Assembly: GCA_013694685.1 (NCBI GenBank)
Contig: JACDBY010000171.1
Coordinates: 1 to 5,792, forward strand
Direction: 5' to 3'
Source of the DNA: Actinomycetota bacterium
GTDB taxonomy: Bacteria; Actinomycetota; Thermoleophilia; Gaiellales; Gaiellaceae
Length of the DNA: 5,792 nt
Positions within the stretch are counted from its first letter, which is position 1. The number at the start of each line of letters is the position of its first letter. A model generated the notes under the pieces. The model made no database searches, was not told where the DNA came from, and saw nothing but the letters and a program-made list of their open reading frames with translations. Position numbers and translations under genes: made by a program. Below, piece after piece: positions 1 through 5,614 of the stretch.

Positions 1-1508
1 GGCGCGCACGGCGCGCCGGAGATGTCCACGACGATGCCGCCCTGCGCCGTCTTCGGCTGCACCGTCAGCGTCGAGGCCGTCACGGTCACCTGGGCGTAGC
101 CGTAGGCGTCGGTCTGCGCGCAGCGAAGGCCGAGGCCGCCCGGTGGCTGTGGCTTGAAGAAGGCCCCTGTCACGACCGCCCCGGAGCCGGGAGCGCCGAG
201 GAAGTCGTCGATCTCCGACGCGTAGGTGTTCGTCGCGACCGGGCCTGCGATCACCTCCCAGATACCCGTGCCGACGGGGCCGCCCGGGGCGAACGTCTCT
301 GTCCGCACCTCACCGATCAGGTGCGCGTGCGTGTCGGTCGTCAGGAAGACGACGTTCCGGACGCCCGCGAGCGCGGCGAGGACCTGGGCACGCTCGGCCG
401 CGTACCCCTCCCAGCGGTCGTACGGCAACGCGTAGAGCTGCATCATCGGAACCGGGTTGACGACGACCTTGAAGGTCGCGGTGGAGGCGCGGATAGCTCT
501 GGTGAACGCCGCGAGCTGCGCGGCGCCGAGCAGCGTTCGCTGCGGCGAGGCGATTGCATCGAGGCAGGCCTGGGGAACCGGTCTGGCGAGGGCGGGCGCG
601 AGCGCGGCGAACGCCTGCCTCACCGCGGCGGGCGCCGTCGGCGCGAGGTCGGAGCCGCAGACCGCGGTCGTCTTCGCGCTGCGGAAGCTTCGCCCGTCGA
701 GGAAGAAGAGCTCGAGGTTCTTGCCCCAGCGGAACGAGCGGTAGAGCCCGGTGCTCGGGCGGTACGTCGCGGGCGCGTACTCGAGGAACGCCTGCCTCCC
801 CGCCTCGTAGATCTCCGAGCCGTGCTCGTCGCGGGCGTAGTCGTTGATGAACTCGTGGTCGTCCCAGCCGCTGTAGAGACCGCCTGCGGCGCGAAGTCGG
901 CGCAACGGCTCGAGCGCAAGACCGAGACGGTACTTCGCGCGCTTCTGCGCAACCGTGCGGGCGACCGCAGCACCTGCGAGCTCCGAGTCCGAGTAGATCG
1001 TGTCGCCGAAGTTGACGTTGAAGTCGTTGCGCTCGCGCGCCATCGCACCGTAGGTCTCGAAGCCGTTGAAGCCGGGACGACCGTTCAGGCCCGGCGTCGC
1101 GTCGGCGTCCCCGGTGAAGGCGAAGCGGACACGCGCGTCGGCACCCGGTCGCGGGGCGGTCCGAAAGGAGCCGAGAGCGCTCGAGATGTCGCCCTGCCAG
1201 AACCGGTAGCGGTATCTCGTCGCGGCCCGGAGCCCTGTGACCACGCGCTGGACGGTGCGATCGCCGGCCGCGGACGCGCGGAGGGTGTACGCGCGGATCG
1301 GGTTCGCGCGCGTCCCCGCGTTCGGTGGCAGCACCGTCAGCGTCACCTGGCCGGGCTTCGGCGCCCGGGCCCAGAGCCGTGCGGAGGACGGCGTCACCTC
1401 CCCCGCGGCGACGCCGAGCGGGAATCCCGGACGACCTTCTTTCGCCTCCACGGAAGCACCGAGCGCGAGGGCGAGCCCGAGGGAGAGCAGGAGCGCGACG
1501 GCCCGCAC
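1..1508 (-). CDS. PhoD-like secreted metallophosphoesterase (alkaline phosphatase D family), C-terminus cut off by window edge
   Basis: I translated 502 residues from the GTG at 1508; no stop is reached before the left edge. This is the only in-frame start after the TAG at 1518-1520, and it gives a Sec-like signal peptide (about residues 1-22: Arg, then a Leu/Ala core, then an Ala-rich cleavage zone). Residues 28-118 fit the beta-sandwich N-terminal domain of PhoD proteins (FPLGVAAGEVTPSSARLWAR). The metallophosphoesterase domain follows, with GDAD at 133-136, GDTIY at 168-172, WDDHE at 215-219 and TTDTHAH at 390-396, all expected metal-site motifs. Family members are extracellular phosphomono- or diesterases that release phosphate. 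The classical Fe-ligand Cys is absent; Asp134 sits in its place. Cys284, 315, 463 and 501 could form disulfides. It starts 4 bases after the ctaG-like stop, so co-transcription is likely. Family is secure; substrate is unknown. Confidence 0.9.
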   Translation of the reverse strand, partial: MRAVALLLSLGLALALGASVEAKEGRPGFPLGVAAGEVTPSSARLWARAPKPGQVTLTVLPPNAGTRANPIRAYTLRASAAGDRTVQRVVTGLRAATRYRYRFWQGDISSALGSFRTAPRPGADARVRFAFTGDADATPGLNGRPGFNGFETYGAMARERNDFNVNFGDTIYSDSELAGAAVARTVAQKRAKYRLGLALEPLRRLRAAGGLYSGWDDHEFINDYARDEHGSEIYEAGRQAFLEYAPATYRPSTGLYRSFRWGKNLELFFLDGRSFRSAKTTAVCGSDLAPTAPAAVRQAFAALAPALARPVPQACLDAIASPQRTLLGAAQLAAFTRAIRASTATFKVVVNPVPMMQLYALPYDRWEGYAAERAQVLAALAGVRNVVFLTTDTHAHLIGEVRTETFAPGGPVGTGIWEVIAGPVATNTYASEIDDFLGAPGSGAVVTGAFFKPQPPGGLGLRCAQTDAYGYAQVTVTASTLTVQPKTAQGGIVVDISGAPCA

Positions 1509-1512
1509 GGCG

Positions 1513-2253
1513 TCAGGCTACTTCCTCGAGCCGCTCCTGCTCGGTGAGAAAGCGGAGAAACCAGAGACCGAAGACGACGAAGAAGACGAGCGACTGCTCT
1601 GCCGCCATCGTCATCCCGCCGAGCTGCTGATCCTCGAGCCGGGTGAGGCCCCAGACCCGCTCGGGTGCGTCCGCGTAGACGTCGTAGAGCGGCTCGGGCA
1701 CGAGGGCGAGGAGGAGCCCGAGCGGCGCCGATAGCACGAACGCGGCGACCACGTAGCCGGCCCGGGCCGGGGACGAGAGCCGGTGTGGCGCGTCCTGCCA
1801 GACGCACCACCAGAAGAGCAGTCCCGAGAGCAGGTAGGTCGCGTGCTCGAGCGGCAGCAGCGTGTGCGGGTGGCGAAGCGCACCGTCGTAGAGCGCCGGG
1901 ACGTGCCAGAGGGCATACGTGCCGATCCAGAGCGGCAGCGCAACGTACGGCCGGGTGAGGCCGCGCACGAGCGACGAGCGGGTGAGCCTCTCCGCGAGTG
2001 AGGGCGGAATGCCGAGCACGAGCAGGAGCGGCGCCCACTCAGCCAGCACGACGTTCTGCAAGAGGTGCGCCCAGACGAGGTACTCGCGGGCGAGCGTGTC
2101 GAGCGGGCTCACGAGTGCAACGACGAGCACCAGACAGCCGGCGAGGAACGACGCGGTGCGCCACGTTCCCGCTCGGACCGAGACGAGGTACCACACGGCG
2201 AGCGCTACGGGGACGAGTGACTCGGGACTCCACGACCATGCGCCTGGGCTCAC
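1513..2253 (-). CDS. ctaG: Cytochrome c oxidase assembly factor, CtaG/caa3 type, polytopic membrane protein
   Basis: This 246-residue membrane protein matches the CtaG_Caa3 family, which helps assemble the copper/heme centres of caa3-type cytochrome c oxidase in the cytoplasmic membrane. Hydrophobic segments fall near residues 13-25, 33-50, 60-81, 104-116, 136-152, 166-186 and 220-236. Family hallmarks are AHLLQN (62-67) followed by APLLLVLG (74-81), ALWHVPALY (114-122), the LEH...FWW stretch (135-149) and DQQLGGMTM (208-216). His63, His117 and His137 are candidate metal ligands; the usual second His of the first motif is Asn67. The GTG at 2253 is chosen because it lies 6 bases after a TANNNT -10 and gives the full N-terminus. 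There is no Shine-Dalgarno sequence. It leads a likely operon with the phoD-like gene and diverges from the tRNA. Family is confident; the symbol follows family naming. Confidence 0.88.
   Translation of the reverse strand: MSPGAWSWSPESLVPVALAVWYLVSVRAGTWRTASFLAGCLVLVVALVSPLDTLAREYLVWAHLLQNVVLAEWAPLLLVLGIPPSLAERLTRSSLVRGLTRPYVALPLWIGTYALWHVPALYDGALRHPHTLLPLEHATYLLSGLLFWWCVWQDAPHRLSSPARAGYVVAAFVLSAPLGLLLALVPEPLYDVYADAPERVWGLTRLEDQQLGGMTMAAEQSLVFFVVFGLWFLRFLTEQERLEEVA
1521..1527 (-). promoter_or_regulatory. Weak Shine-Dalgarno-like site for the phoD-like gene
   Basis: On the minus strand GAGGAAG lies inside the end of the ctaG-like gene, 12 bases before the GTG at 1508. The spacing is longer than the usual 5-9 bases. 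Re-initiation after the ctaG stop, whose last base is 4 bases from the start, may matter more than this site. Confidence 0.3.
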
Positions 2254-2258
2254 GGCGC

Positions 2259-2264
2259 TACGCT
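2259..2264 (+). promoter_or_regulatory. Candidate -10 element of the tRNA-Gly gene
   Basis: TACGCT ends 8 bases before the first base of the mature tRNA (2273), which would give a primary transcript starting within a few bases of the tRNA 5' end. No -35 match is evident. Any upstream promoter contacts would lie inside the ctaG coding sequence, because only 19 bases separate the two genes. Confidence 0.4.
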
Positions 2265-2265
2265 A
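2260..2265 (-). promoter_or_regulatory. Candidate -10 element of ctaG, leaderless type
   Basis: The minus strand reads TAGCGT, then 6 bases, then the GTG start at 2253. This places the predicted transcription start on the first base of the start codon. I see no convincing -35. The element overlaps the tRNA -10 on the other strand. Confidence 0.5.
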
Positions 2266-2272
2266 GACCCGC

Positions 2273-2345
2273 GCGGGTGTAGCTCAGTTGGTAGAGCGTC
2301 AGCCTTCCAAGCTGAATGTCGCCGGTTCGAGCCCGGTCGCCCGCT
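2273..2345 (+). tRNA. tRNA-Gly, anticodon TCC
   Basis: A full cloverleaf can be folded by hand. Acceptor strands 2273-2279 and 2338-2344 pair throughout with one G-T wobble. The D stem is GCTC/GAGC (2282-2285 and 2294-2297). The anticodon stem TCAGC/GCTGA (2299-2303 and 2311-2315) encloses loop CTTCCAA with anticodon TCC at 2306-2308. The variable loop is 5 bases. The T stem (2321-2325 and 2333-2337) encloses TTCGAGC. Discriminator base T at 2345 is normal for bacterial tRNA-Gly. The 3' CCA is not encoded; TGA follows, so CCA must be added after transcription. It reads GGA and, by wobble, GGG codons. No T-rich terminator follows before mazE. Confidence 0.97.
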
Positions 2346-2354
2346 TGACGGCGA

Positions 2355-2384
2355 GTAGCATTCGTGATGCTACCATGGTAGCAT
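2355..2384. promoter_or_regulatory. Operator of the mazEF-like module: three GTAGCAT half-sites with an 18-base perfect palindrome
   Basis: GTAGCAT occurs at 2355-2361, inverted (ATGCTAC) at 2367-2373, and direct again at 2378-2384. The last two form the perfect palindrome ATGCTACCATGGTAGCAT at 2367-2384. Half-site centres are 12 and 11 bases apart, about one DNA turn. Ribbon-helix-helix antitoxins bind such arrays and repress their own operon, alone or with the toxin, and this array sits directly before the RHH antitoxin gene. Assignment is by position and symmetry. Confidence 0.75.
2379..2384 (+). promoter_or_regulatory. Candidate -10 element of mazE, inside the operator
   Basis: TAGCAT is followed by 7 bases and then the ATG at 2392, placing the predicted transcription start at or one base before the start codon. 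GGAAG at 2386-2390 is only one base from the ATG, too close to act as a normal ribosome site, which also favours a leaderless transcript. The element is the right-hand operator half-site, so a bound antitoxin would block it. A TTGACG at 2345-2350 is 28 bases upstream, too far to be its -35. Confidence 0.5.
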
Positions 2385-2391
2385 TGGAAGC

Positions 2392-2616
2392 ATGAAACTC
2401 AGCGTCAGCCTGGCCGTGGAAGACGTCGACTTCATCGATGATTACGCCAGGACGCACGGGTATGGGTCACGATCCGCCGTCCTCCAAAGGGCACTCCGGC
2501 TGCTGAGCGGCACCGAGCTTGCTGGCGCCTACGCAGCCGCCTGGGTCGAGTGGGATGAGTCGGGCGAGGCCGACGTCTGGGACGCGACCGCAGCCGACGG
2601 GTTGCCGCCCGCCTGA
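2392..2616 (+). CDS. mazE: Ribbon-helix-helix antitoxin, MazE type
   Basis: The product is 74 residues. Residues 2-7 (KLSVSL) form the DNA-contacting beta strand. Residues 9-22 and 25-38 are two helices joined by a Gly-containing turn, a standard ribbon-helix-helix fold. Residues 41-74 form an acidic tail with Trp51, Trp54 and Trp63, typical of the toxin-binding segment that inserts into MazF. From memory it resembles the mycobacterial MazE9 type, which shares the KLSVSL start, the SRSA motif and an AW.EW tail. It should neutralise the downstream MazF-like toxin and repress its own promoter. The ATG at 2392 is the only start after an in-frame TGA at 2365. The stop overlaps the toxin start by one base (TGATG). 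The 5' region is less GC-rich than the neighbours. Confidence 0.9.
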   Translation: MKLSVSLAVEDVDFIDDYARTHGYGSRSAVLQRALRLLSGTELAGAYAAAWVEWDESGEADVWDATAADGLPPA

Positions 2617-2963
2617 TGCAACGGGGAGAGATTCGTCTCGTCGACTTTGGGCCTGGACAGCCGAGCGAGGCGGGCAAGCGGAGACCGGCGGTCATCGTCT
2701 CGAACGATGGCGCCAATGCGACGGCGGCAACCCTCGGCCGAGGCGTCGTGACCGTCGTCCCGGTCACCTCGAACGTCGCGCACGTGTTTCCGTTCCAGGT
2801 GCTTCTGCCCGCAGCCGAATGCGGGCTGCAGCTCGACTCGAAGGCCCAGGCCGAGCAGATCCGCGCTGTGTCGGTCGAGTGCCTCGAGGGCCGTGTCGGC
2901 CGTCTGTCACCGGAGCTCGTGCGGCGGCTGGACGACGCACTGAGACTCCACCTCGATCTGTAG
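2616..2963 (+). CDS. mazF: MazF/PemK-family endoribonuclease toxin
   Basis: The 115-residue product has the full MazF layout. RGEI at 3-6 starts the first strand. KRRPAVIVSND at 21-31 carries the likely catalytic Arg23. VVPVTSN at 47-53 carries the likely catalytic Thr51. PFQVLL follows at 59-64, then AQAEQIR at 77-83 and an amphipathic C-terminal helix ending LHLDL. MazF dimers are sequence-specific, ribosome-independent RNases that stop translation when freed from antitoxin. It looks intact and full length. From memory the closest characterised relative is the mycobacterial MazF9 (MazF-mt1) type, sharing ANATA, GRGV and PVTSN blocks. The ATG shares its A with the mazE stop and has no Shine-Dalgarno sequence, so translation is probably coupled to mazE. 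The cleavage site cannot be read from sequence. Confidence 0.93.
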   Translation: MQRGEIRLVDFGPGQPSEAGKRRPAVIVSNDGANATAATLGRGVVTVVPVTSNVAHVFPFQVLLPAAECGLQLDSKAQAEQIRAVSVECLEGRVGRLSPELVRRLDDALRLHLDL

Positions 2964-2966
2964 GGG

Positions 2967-4964
2967 TCAGCAGCGGCCGGGAGAGCGGCGATAGACGGTC
3001 CAGCCGTCGGGCTTCTCGGCGAGGCGCCGCCAACGGGCGCAGAGCTCGGGTCGTCCGGGTGAGCGTGCAGACGAGCTCGCGAAGGCCCACGTCGCTCTCG
3101 ATGCATCGACCGTGCCCCACGGCAGCAGGTCGAAACGGCGATCCAGCCCCGACCCGAGCAGGACGTAGCCCGAATCGCTCGGCGTGATCGCGAGGCCAAT
3201 CCGCGCGTCGCGCGCCACACGGTCGTCCACGAGGCGGATCAGCTCCGGCACGAAGACCTCTCTGCCCTGAGCACTCCATCGGGGCTCGGCGAAGTAGCTC
3301 CGTGGCGAGGGCCGCTCGAGAAGCGCGAGGCCGGAGGGTCGCTTCGTATCGTTGAGCACGGCGAGAGCAAGAGCTGTGATCGCGACGCCGCTGAGACCCC
3401 AGGCGACCCAGCGGGCGCGAGCGACGAGCCCCCAGCTCGCAGCGGCGAGTGCCATCGGCGCCATGAAGAACCGGCCCGCAGCGTCCTGGTAGAAGAGGAG
3501 CGACGAGAGGGTAACCAGCCAGTAGAGGGGAGCGAGCGCGAGGAGGGCCGCGATTCCCGGGACTCGACCGCGGCGGACAGCGACGAGCGTGACGACGGTG
3601 CCGACGACGAGCAGGAGCGCACCGAGCGGCCCGTACCACGTCACGTTCGACGCAGAGCGCGTGATGTCGCGACCGACATCGGCGGCAAGGTCGTCCCGCC
3701 CCACGCCACGCCAGAGCTCGGCGTACGCCTGGTCGGCGTAGCGGCGGACATCCGGCGTCAGCACCGGAGCGAGCGCGACGCCGGCGGCGAGCGCACCGCC
3801 GAGGACCGCACCTCGCACATTCCGCCGCCTGACGAGGAGCGTCACGACGAGCATCACCCCAGCAGCGATCGCGTAGAGCCAGCGATCACGTCCCGCTCCG
3901 CCGGGGAGCTCGACGAACTGCACGGCGGATCGCAGCACCCGCGCGACCGTCGCGGCCGCACCGCGATCGATCTCCTCGTACGGGAACCCGCCGTCCCAGC
4001 TGCCCGTGTGCTGCCAATTGACGACGTACCAGTAGCCACCTGCGACTGCTCCGCCGAGCACAGCGAGAAGCCGCGCCCGGCGAAGCGTCGGCACCGGCGC
4101 GACGAGCGCGACGGCGACGAGAAGCGGGATCCCGATCACGGCGGTGACCTTCGTTCCGACCGCGAGCCCCGTTGCGGCCGCTGCCAGCCAGTGAGCCGCA
4201 GGATTTCGCTCGAGGAGGAGGGCCACGGCCGCGACGAGGAACGACGCGACGATGAGGTCGTTCTGCGCGGTCGAGGCCTGGAGCGCGATCACGGGTAGCG
4301 TCGCGACGAGCAGCCCGCCGAGCAGCGACTCCCGCCGGGAGAGGCCGAGGCTGCGCGCGATGCCGATCACGCCGACGGGTAGGGCGAGGTAGGCAAGGCC
4401 CTGGACGAGGGCGACGTAGCGGTCGGCCCCGCCGAGCACCATTGTCGCGAGCACGCCCATCTCGCCGTGCGGCGGGTACGCGTTGATGTACGGCGCGCAG
4501 GCACAGTCGGGATAGCCGACTGCGCCGTTCTCGTGCCAGAGCGCGGCGCGCCAGAGATGGTCGATCAGGACGTCGAAGTCGTTCTGCGGCGTTGCGAGCC
4601 CCAGCACCACGGCGTATCCGAGACCCGCCGCAACCGCGATGGCGAGCACCGCGCAGACGGGGTCGCCGAGCGCCCGGCGGAGCGCGCCGGCCCCGTCGCG
4701 CAGCCTGACCGTGACGTCGCTGCGAGCGCGCGTGTCGATGACGAGCGCCACGCACAGGACTGCGAGGCCCACGAGGAGCGGCCAGCGCTCGACGCGGCCC
4801 ACGAGCGAGAGTGCCCAGAGGACGAGCACGAGTTGCACCCATGCGATGACGTACGCACCGAGCAGGAACGAGGCGGTCGAGCGGGGGGCCACGCGCGAAG
4901 CGAGGCGCAGCGATCCCGTCGCCAGCAGCGCTGCCCCGGCGACGAGCGCGAGCGCTCCGGTCAC
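2967..4964 (-). CDS. GT-C-like polytopic glycosyltransferase (dolichyl/polyprenyl-phosphate-sugar type)
   Basis: The product has 665 residues, about 15 hydrophobic segments between residues 2 and 537, and a soluble C-terminal part of about 125 residues. After the fourth segment is a probable external loop with NDFD at 128-131, then DHLWRAALW (135-143), YP (151-152) and PPHGE (164-168). This matches the DSLTYHLPR...W...YP...PP...E pattern of GT39/ArnT-like membrane glycosyltransferases, in which the loop acid is catalytic. STAQND (231-236) and GLAVGTK (266-272) are further family-like blocks. Such enzymes move sugar from a polyprenyl-phosphate carrier to a protein, lipid or wall glycan outside the membrane. 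Donor and acceptor are unknown. The GTG start overlaps the peptidase stop (GTGA), so translation is coupled. The reading frame stays open upstream of the GTG to 5723, but that extension is an Arg-rich shadow of the peptidase gene. Confidence 0.8.
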   Translation of the reverse strand: MTGALALVAGAALLATGSLRLASRVAPRSTASFLLGAYVIAWVQLVLVLWALSLVGRVERWPLLVGLAVLCVALVIDTRARSDVTVRLRDGAGALRRALGDPVCAVLAIAVAAGLGYAVVLGLATPQNDFDVLIDHLWRAALWHENGAVGYPDCACAPYINAYPPHGEMGVLATMVLGGADRYVALVQGLAYLALPVGVIGIARSLGLSRRESLLGGLLVATLPVIALQASTAQNDLIVASFLVAAVALLLERNPAAHWLAAAATGLAVGTKVTAVIGIPLLVAVALVAPVPTLRRARLLAVLGGAVAGGYWYVVNWQHTGSWDGGFPYEEIDRGAAATVARVLRSAVQFVELPGGAGRDRWLYAIAAGVMLVVTLLVRRRNVRGAVLGGALAAGVALAPVLTPDVRRYADQAYAELWRGVGRDDLAADVGRDITRSASNVTWYGPLGALLLVVGTVVTLVAVRRGRVPGIAALLALAPLYWLVTLSSLLFYQDAAGRFFMAPMALAAASWGLVARARWVAWGLSGVAITALALAVLNDTKRPSGLALLERPSPRSYFAEPRWSAQGREVFVPELIRLVDDRVARDARIGLAITPSDSGYVLLGSGLDRRFDLLPWGTVDASRATWAFASSSARSPGRPELCARWRRLAEKPDGWTVYRRSPGRC

Positions 4965-5608
4965 CGGCCGCTCGCGGAGAAGTGTTGGTAGTCCTTGACC
5001 CCGATCCAGCGACCGCCCCACGACCAGCCGACCGCGTCGAATGCGCGCACGACGACGCCTCCCTCGACCGCCATCCCCGGCCGGTGGCGCGTCCGCACGA
5101 GGTACGGGCGGCTCGCGCGATGCGAGCTCGCTCCGTCCGCGGAGACGTAGGGGTTCTCGATCGGGTTGAGATCGATCGCGCGGCCGTACGCGTGCTCCGA
5201 CCAGCGGCTCGTCCCCTCGACCGGACGACAGTTGAACGCGGACGTGTTGTCGGCCTCGATCGAGCGGAAGTCGCTCGCTCCGTACGCATCCACGGGCACC
5301 ATCCGGCGGATCGGGAACCGAGCCGCGTAGAGCCGGCGCAGGACGGCGACCATGTCGCTCGCCACGTCGCGATGGACGATCAGCCTGCCGGTCCGGACGC
5401 GCCCGTCGAAGCCCCAGTGGCTCACGCGGACGAGCCGCAGGTCGTCGAGCCCGACCGGACAAGCGGGTCGCCAGGAGCTGCCGGTCATCGTCCCGCGGAG
5501 GCTCGCGGGCAACTCGCTCACCGTCGCGCGGAACGACGCGCCCGCCGAGGCGCTCGACGCGAGCGCGGCGGCGAGCAGGAGAACGAGCGCGAGACCGCGG
5601 ATCGACAC
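4961..5608 (-). CDS. Secreted M15-family D-alanyl-D-alanine carboxypeptidase-like metallopeptidase
   Basis: From the GTG at 5608 the protein is 215 residues with a clear signal peptide (about 1-22: SIRG, then a Leu/Ala core, then ASSASA). The rest is a compact zinc peptidase domain of the M15 (Peptidase_M15_4) type. Zinc ligands are His139 and Asp146 in SEHAYGRAIDLNP (137-149) and His209 in DYQHF (206-210), with Asp206 as the likely catalytic acid. FPIRRMVPVDAYG (98-110) and VGWSWGGRW (193-201) are family blocks. Members trim D-Ala-containing peptidoglycan stem peptides or cross-links. Cys50 and Cys127 could form a disulfide. No peptidoglycan-binding repeat is present. The start is chosen for the signal peptide and for the -10 element 6 bases upstream; the frame is open to the window edge, so a longer form is possible but less likely. 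It leads an operon with the glycosyltransferase. Confidence 0.88.
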   Translation of the reverse strand: MSIRGLALVLLLAAALASSASAGASFRATVSELPASLRGTMTGSSWRPACPVGLDDLRLVRVSHWGFDGRVRTGRLIVHRDVASDMVAVLRRLYAARFPIRRMVPVDAYGASDFRSIEADNTSAFNCRPVEGTSRWSEHAYGRAIDLNPIENPYVSADGASSHRASRPYLVRTRHRPGMAVEGGVVVRAFDAVGWSWGGRWIGVKDYQHFSASGR

Positions 5609-5614
5609 CGGGAA

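Noticed and set aside
1..17. Perfect 7-base inverted repeat with a 3-base loop (GGCGCGC/GCGCGCC) as a terminator
   Set aside because: It lies inside the still-open phoD-like coding frame, has no T-run, and such GC repeats are common by chance here.
321..1547. Long plus-strand open frame of 408 codons
   Set aside because: It is Arg/Gly/Glu-rich with no domain and lies opposite the phoD-like gene, whose frame shows a signal peptide and all metal motifs. It is a high-GC shadow.
2273..2345. tRNA 3' end as an attachment site of an integrated element
   Set aside because: No second copy of the tRNA 3' segment and no integrase can be found in the window, so there is no direct support.
2345..2350. 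TTGACG as a -35 for mazE
   Set aside because: A 17-base spacer leads to TGCTAC, a poor -10. The better -10 at 2379 is 28 bases away. It also overlaps the tRNA discriminator base.
2994..3008. GACGG/CCGTC hairpin after mazF as a terminator
   Set aside because: The stem is only 5 bases, there is no T-run, and it lies in the coding sequence of the convergent gene.
2764..3639. Minus-strand open frame of 291 codons across the mazF/glycosyltransferase junction
   Set aside because: It overlaps two genes with clear family motifs and has only a composition-driven Arg/Ala sequence.
3886..5289. Minus-strand open frame of 467 codons
   Set aside because: Composition is Arg/Ala-dominated, without motifs, and it overlaps both genuine minus-strand genes in a third frame.
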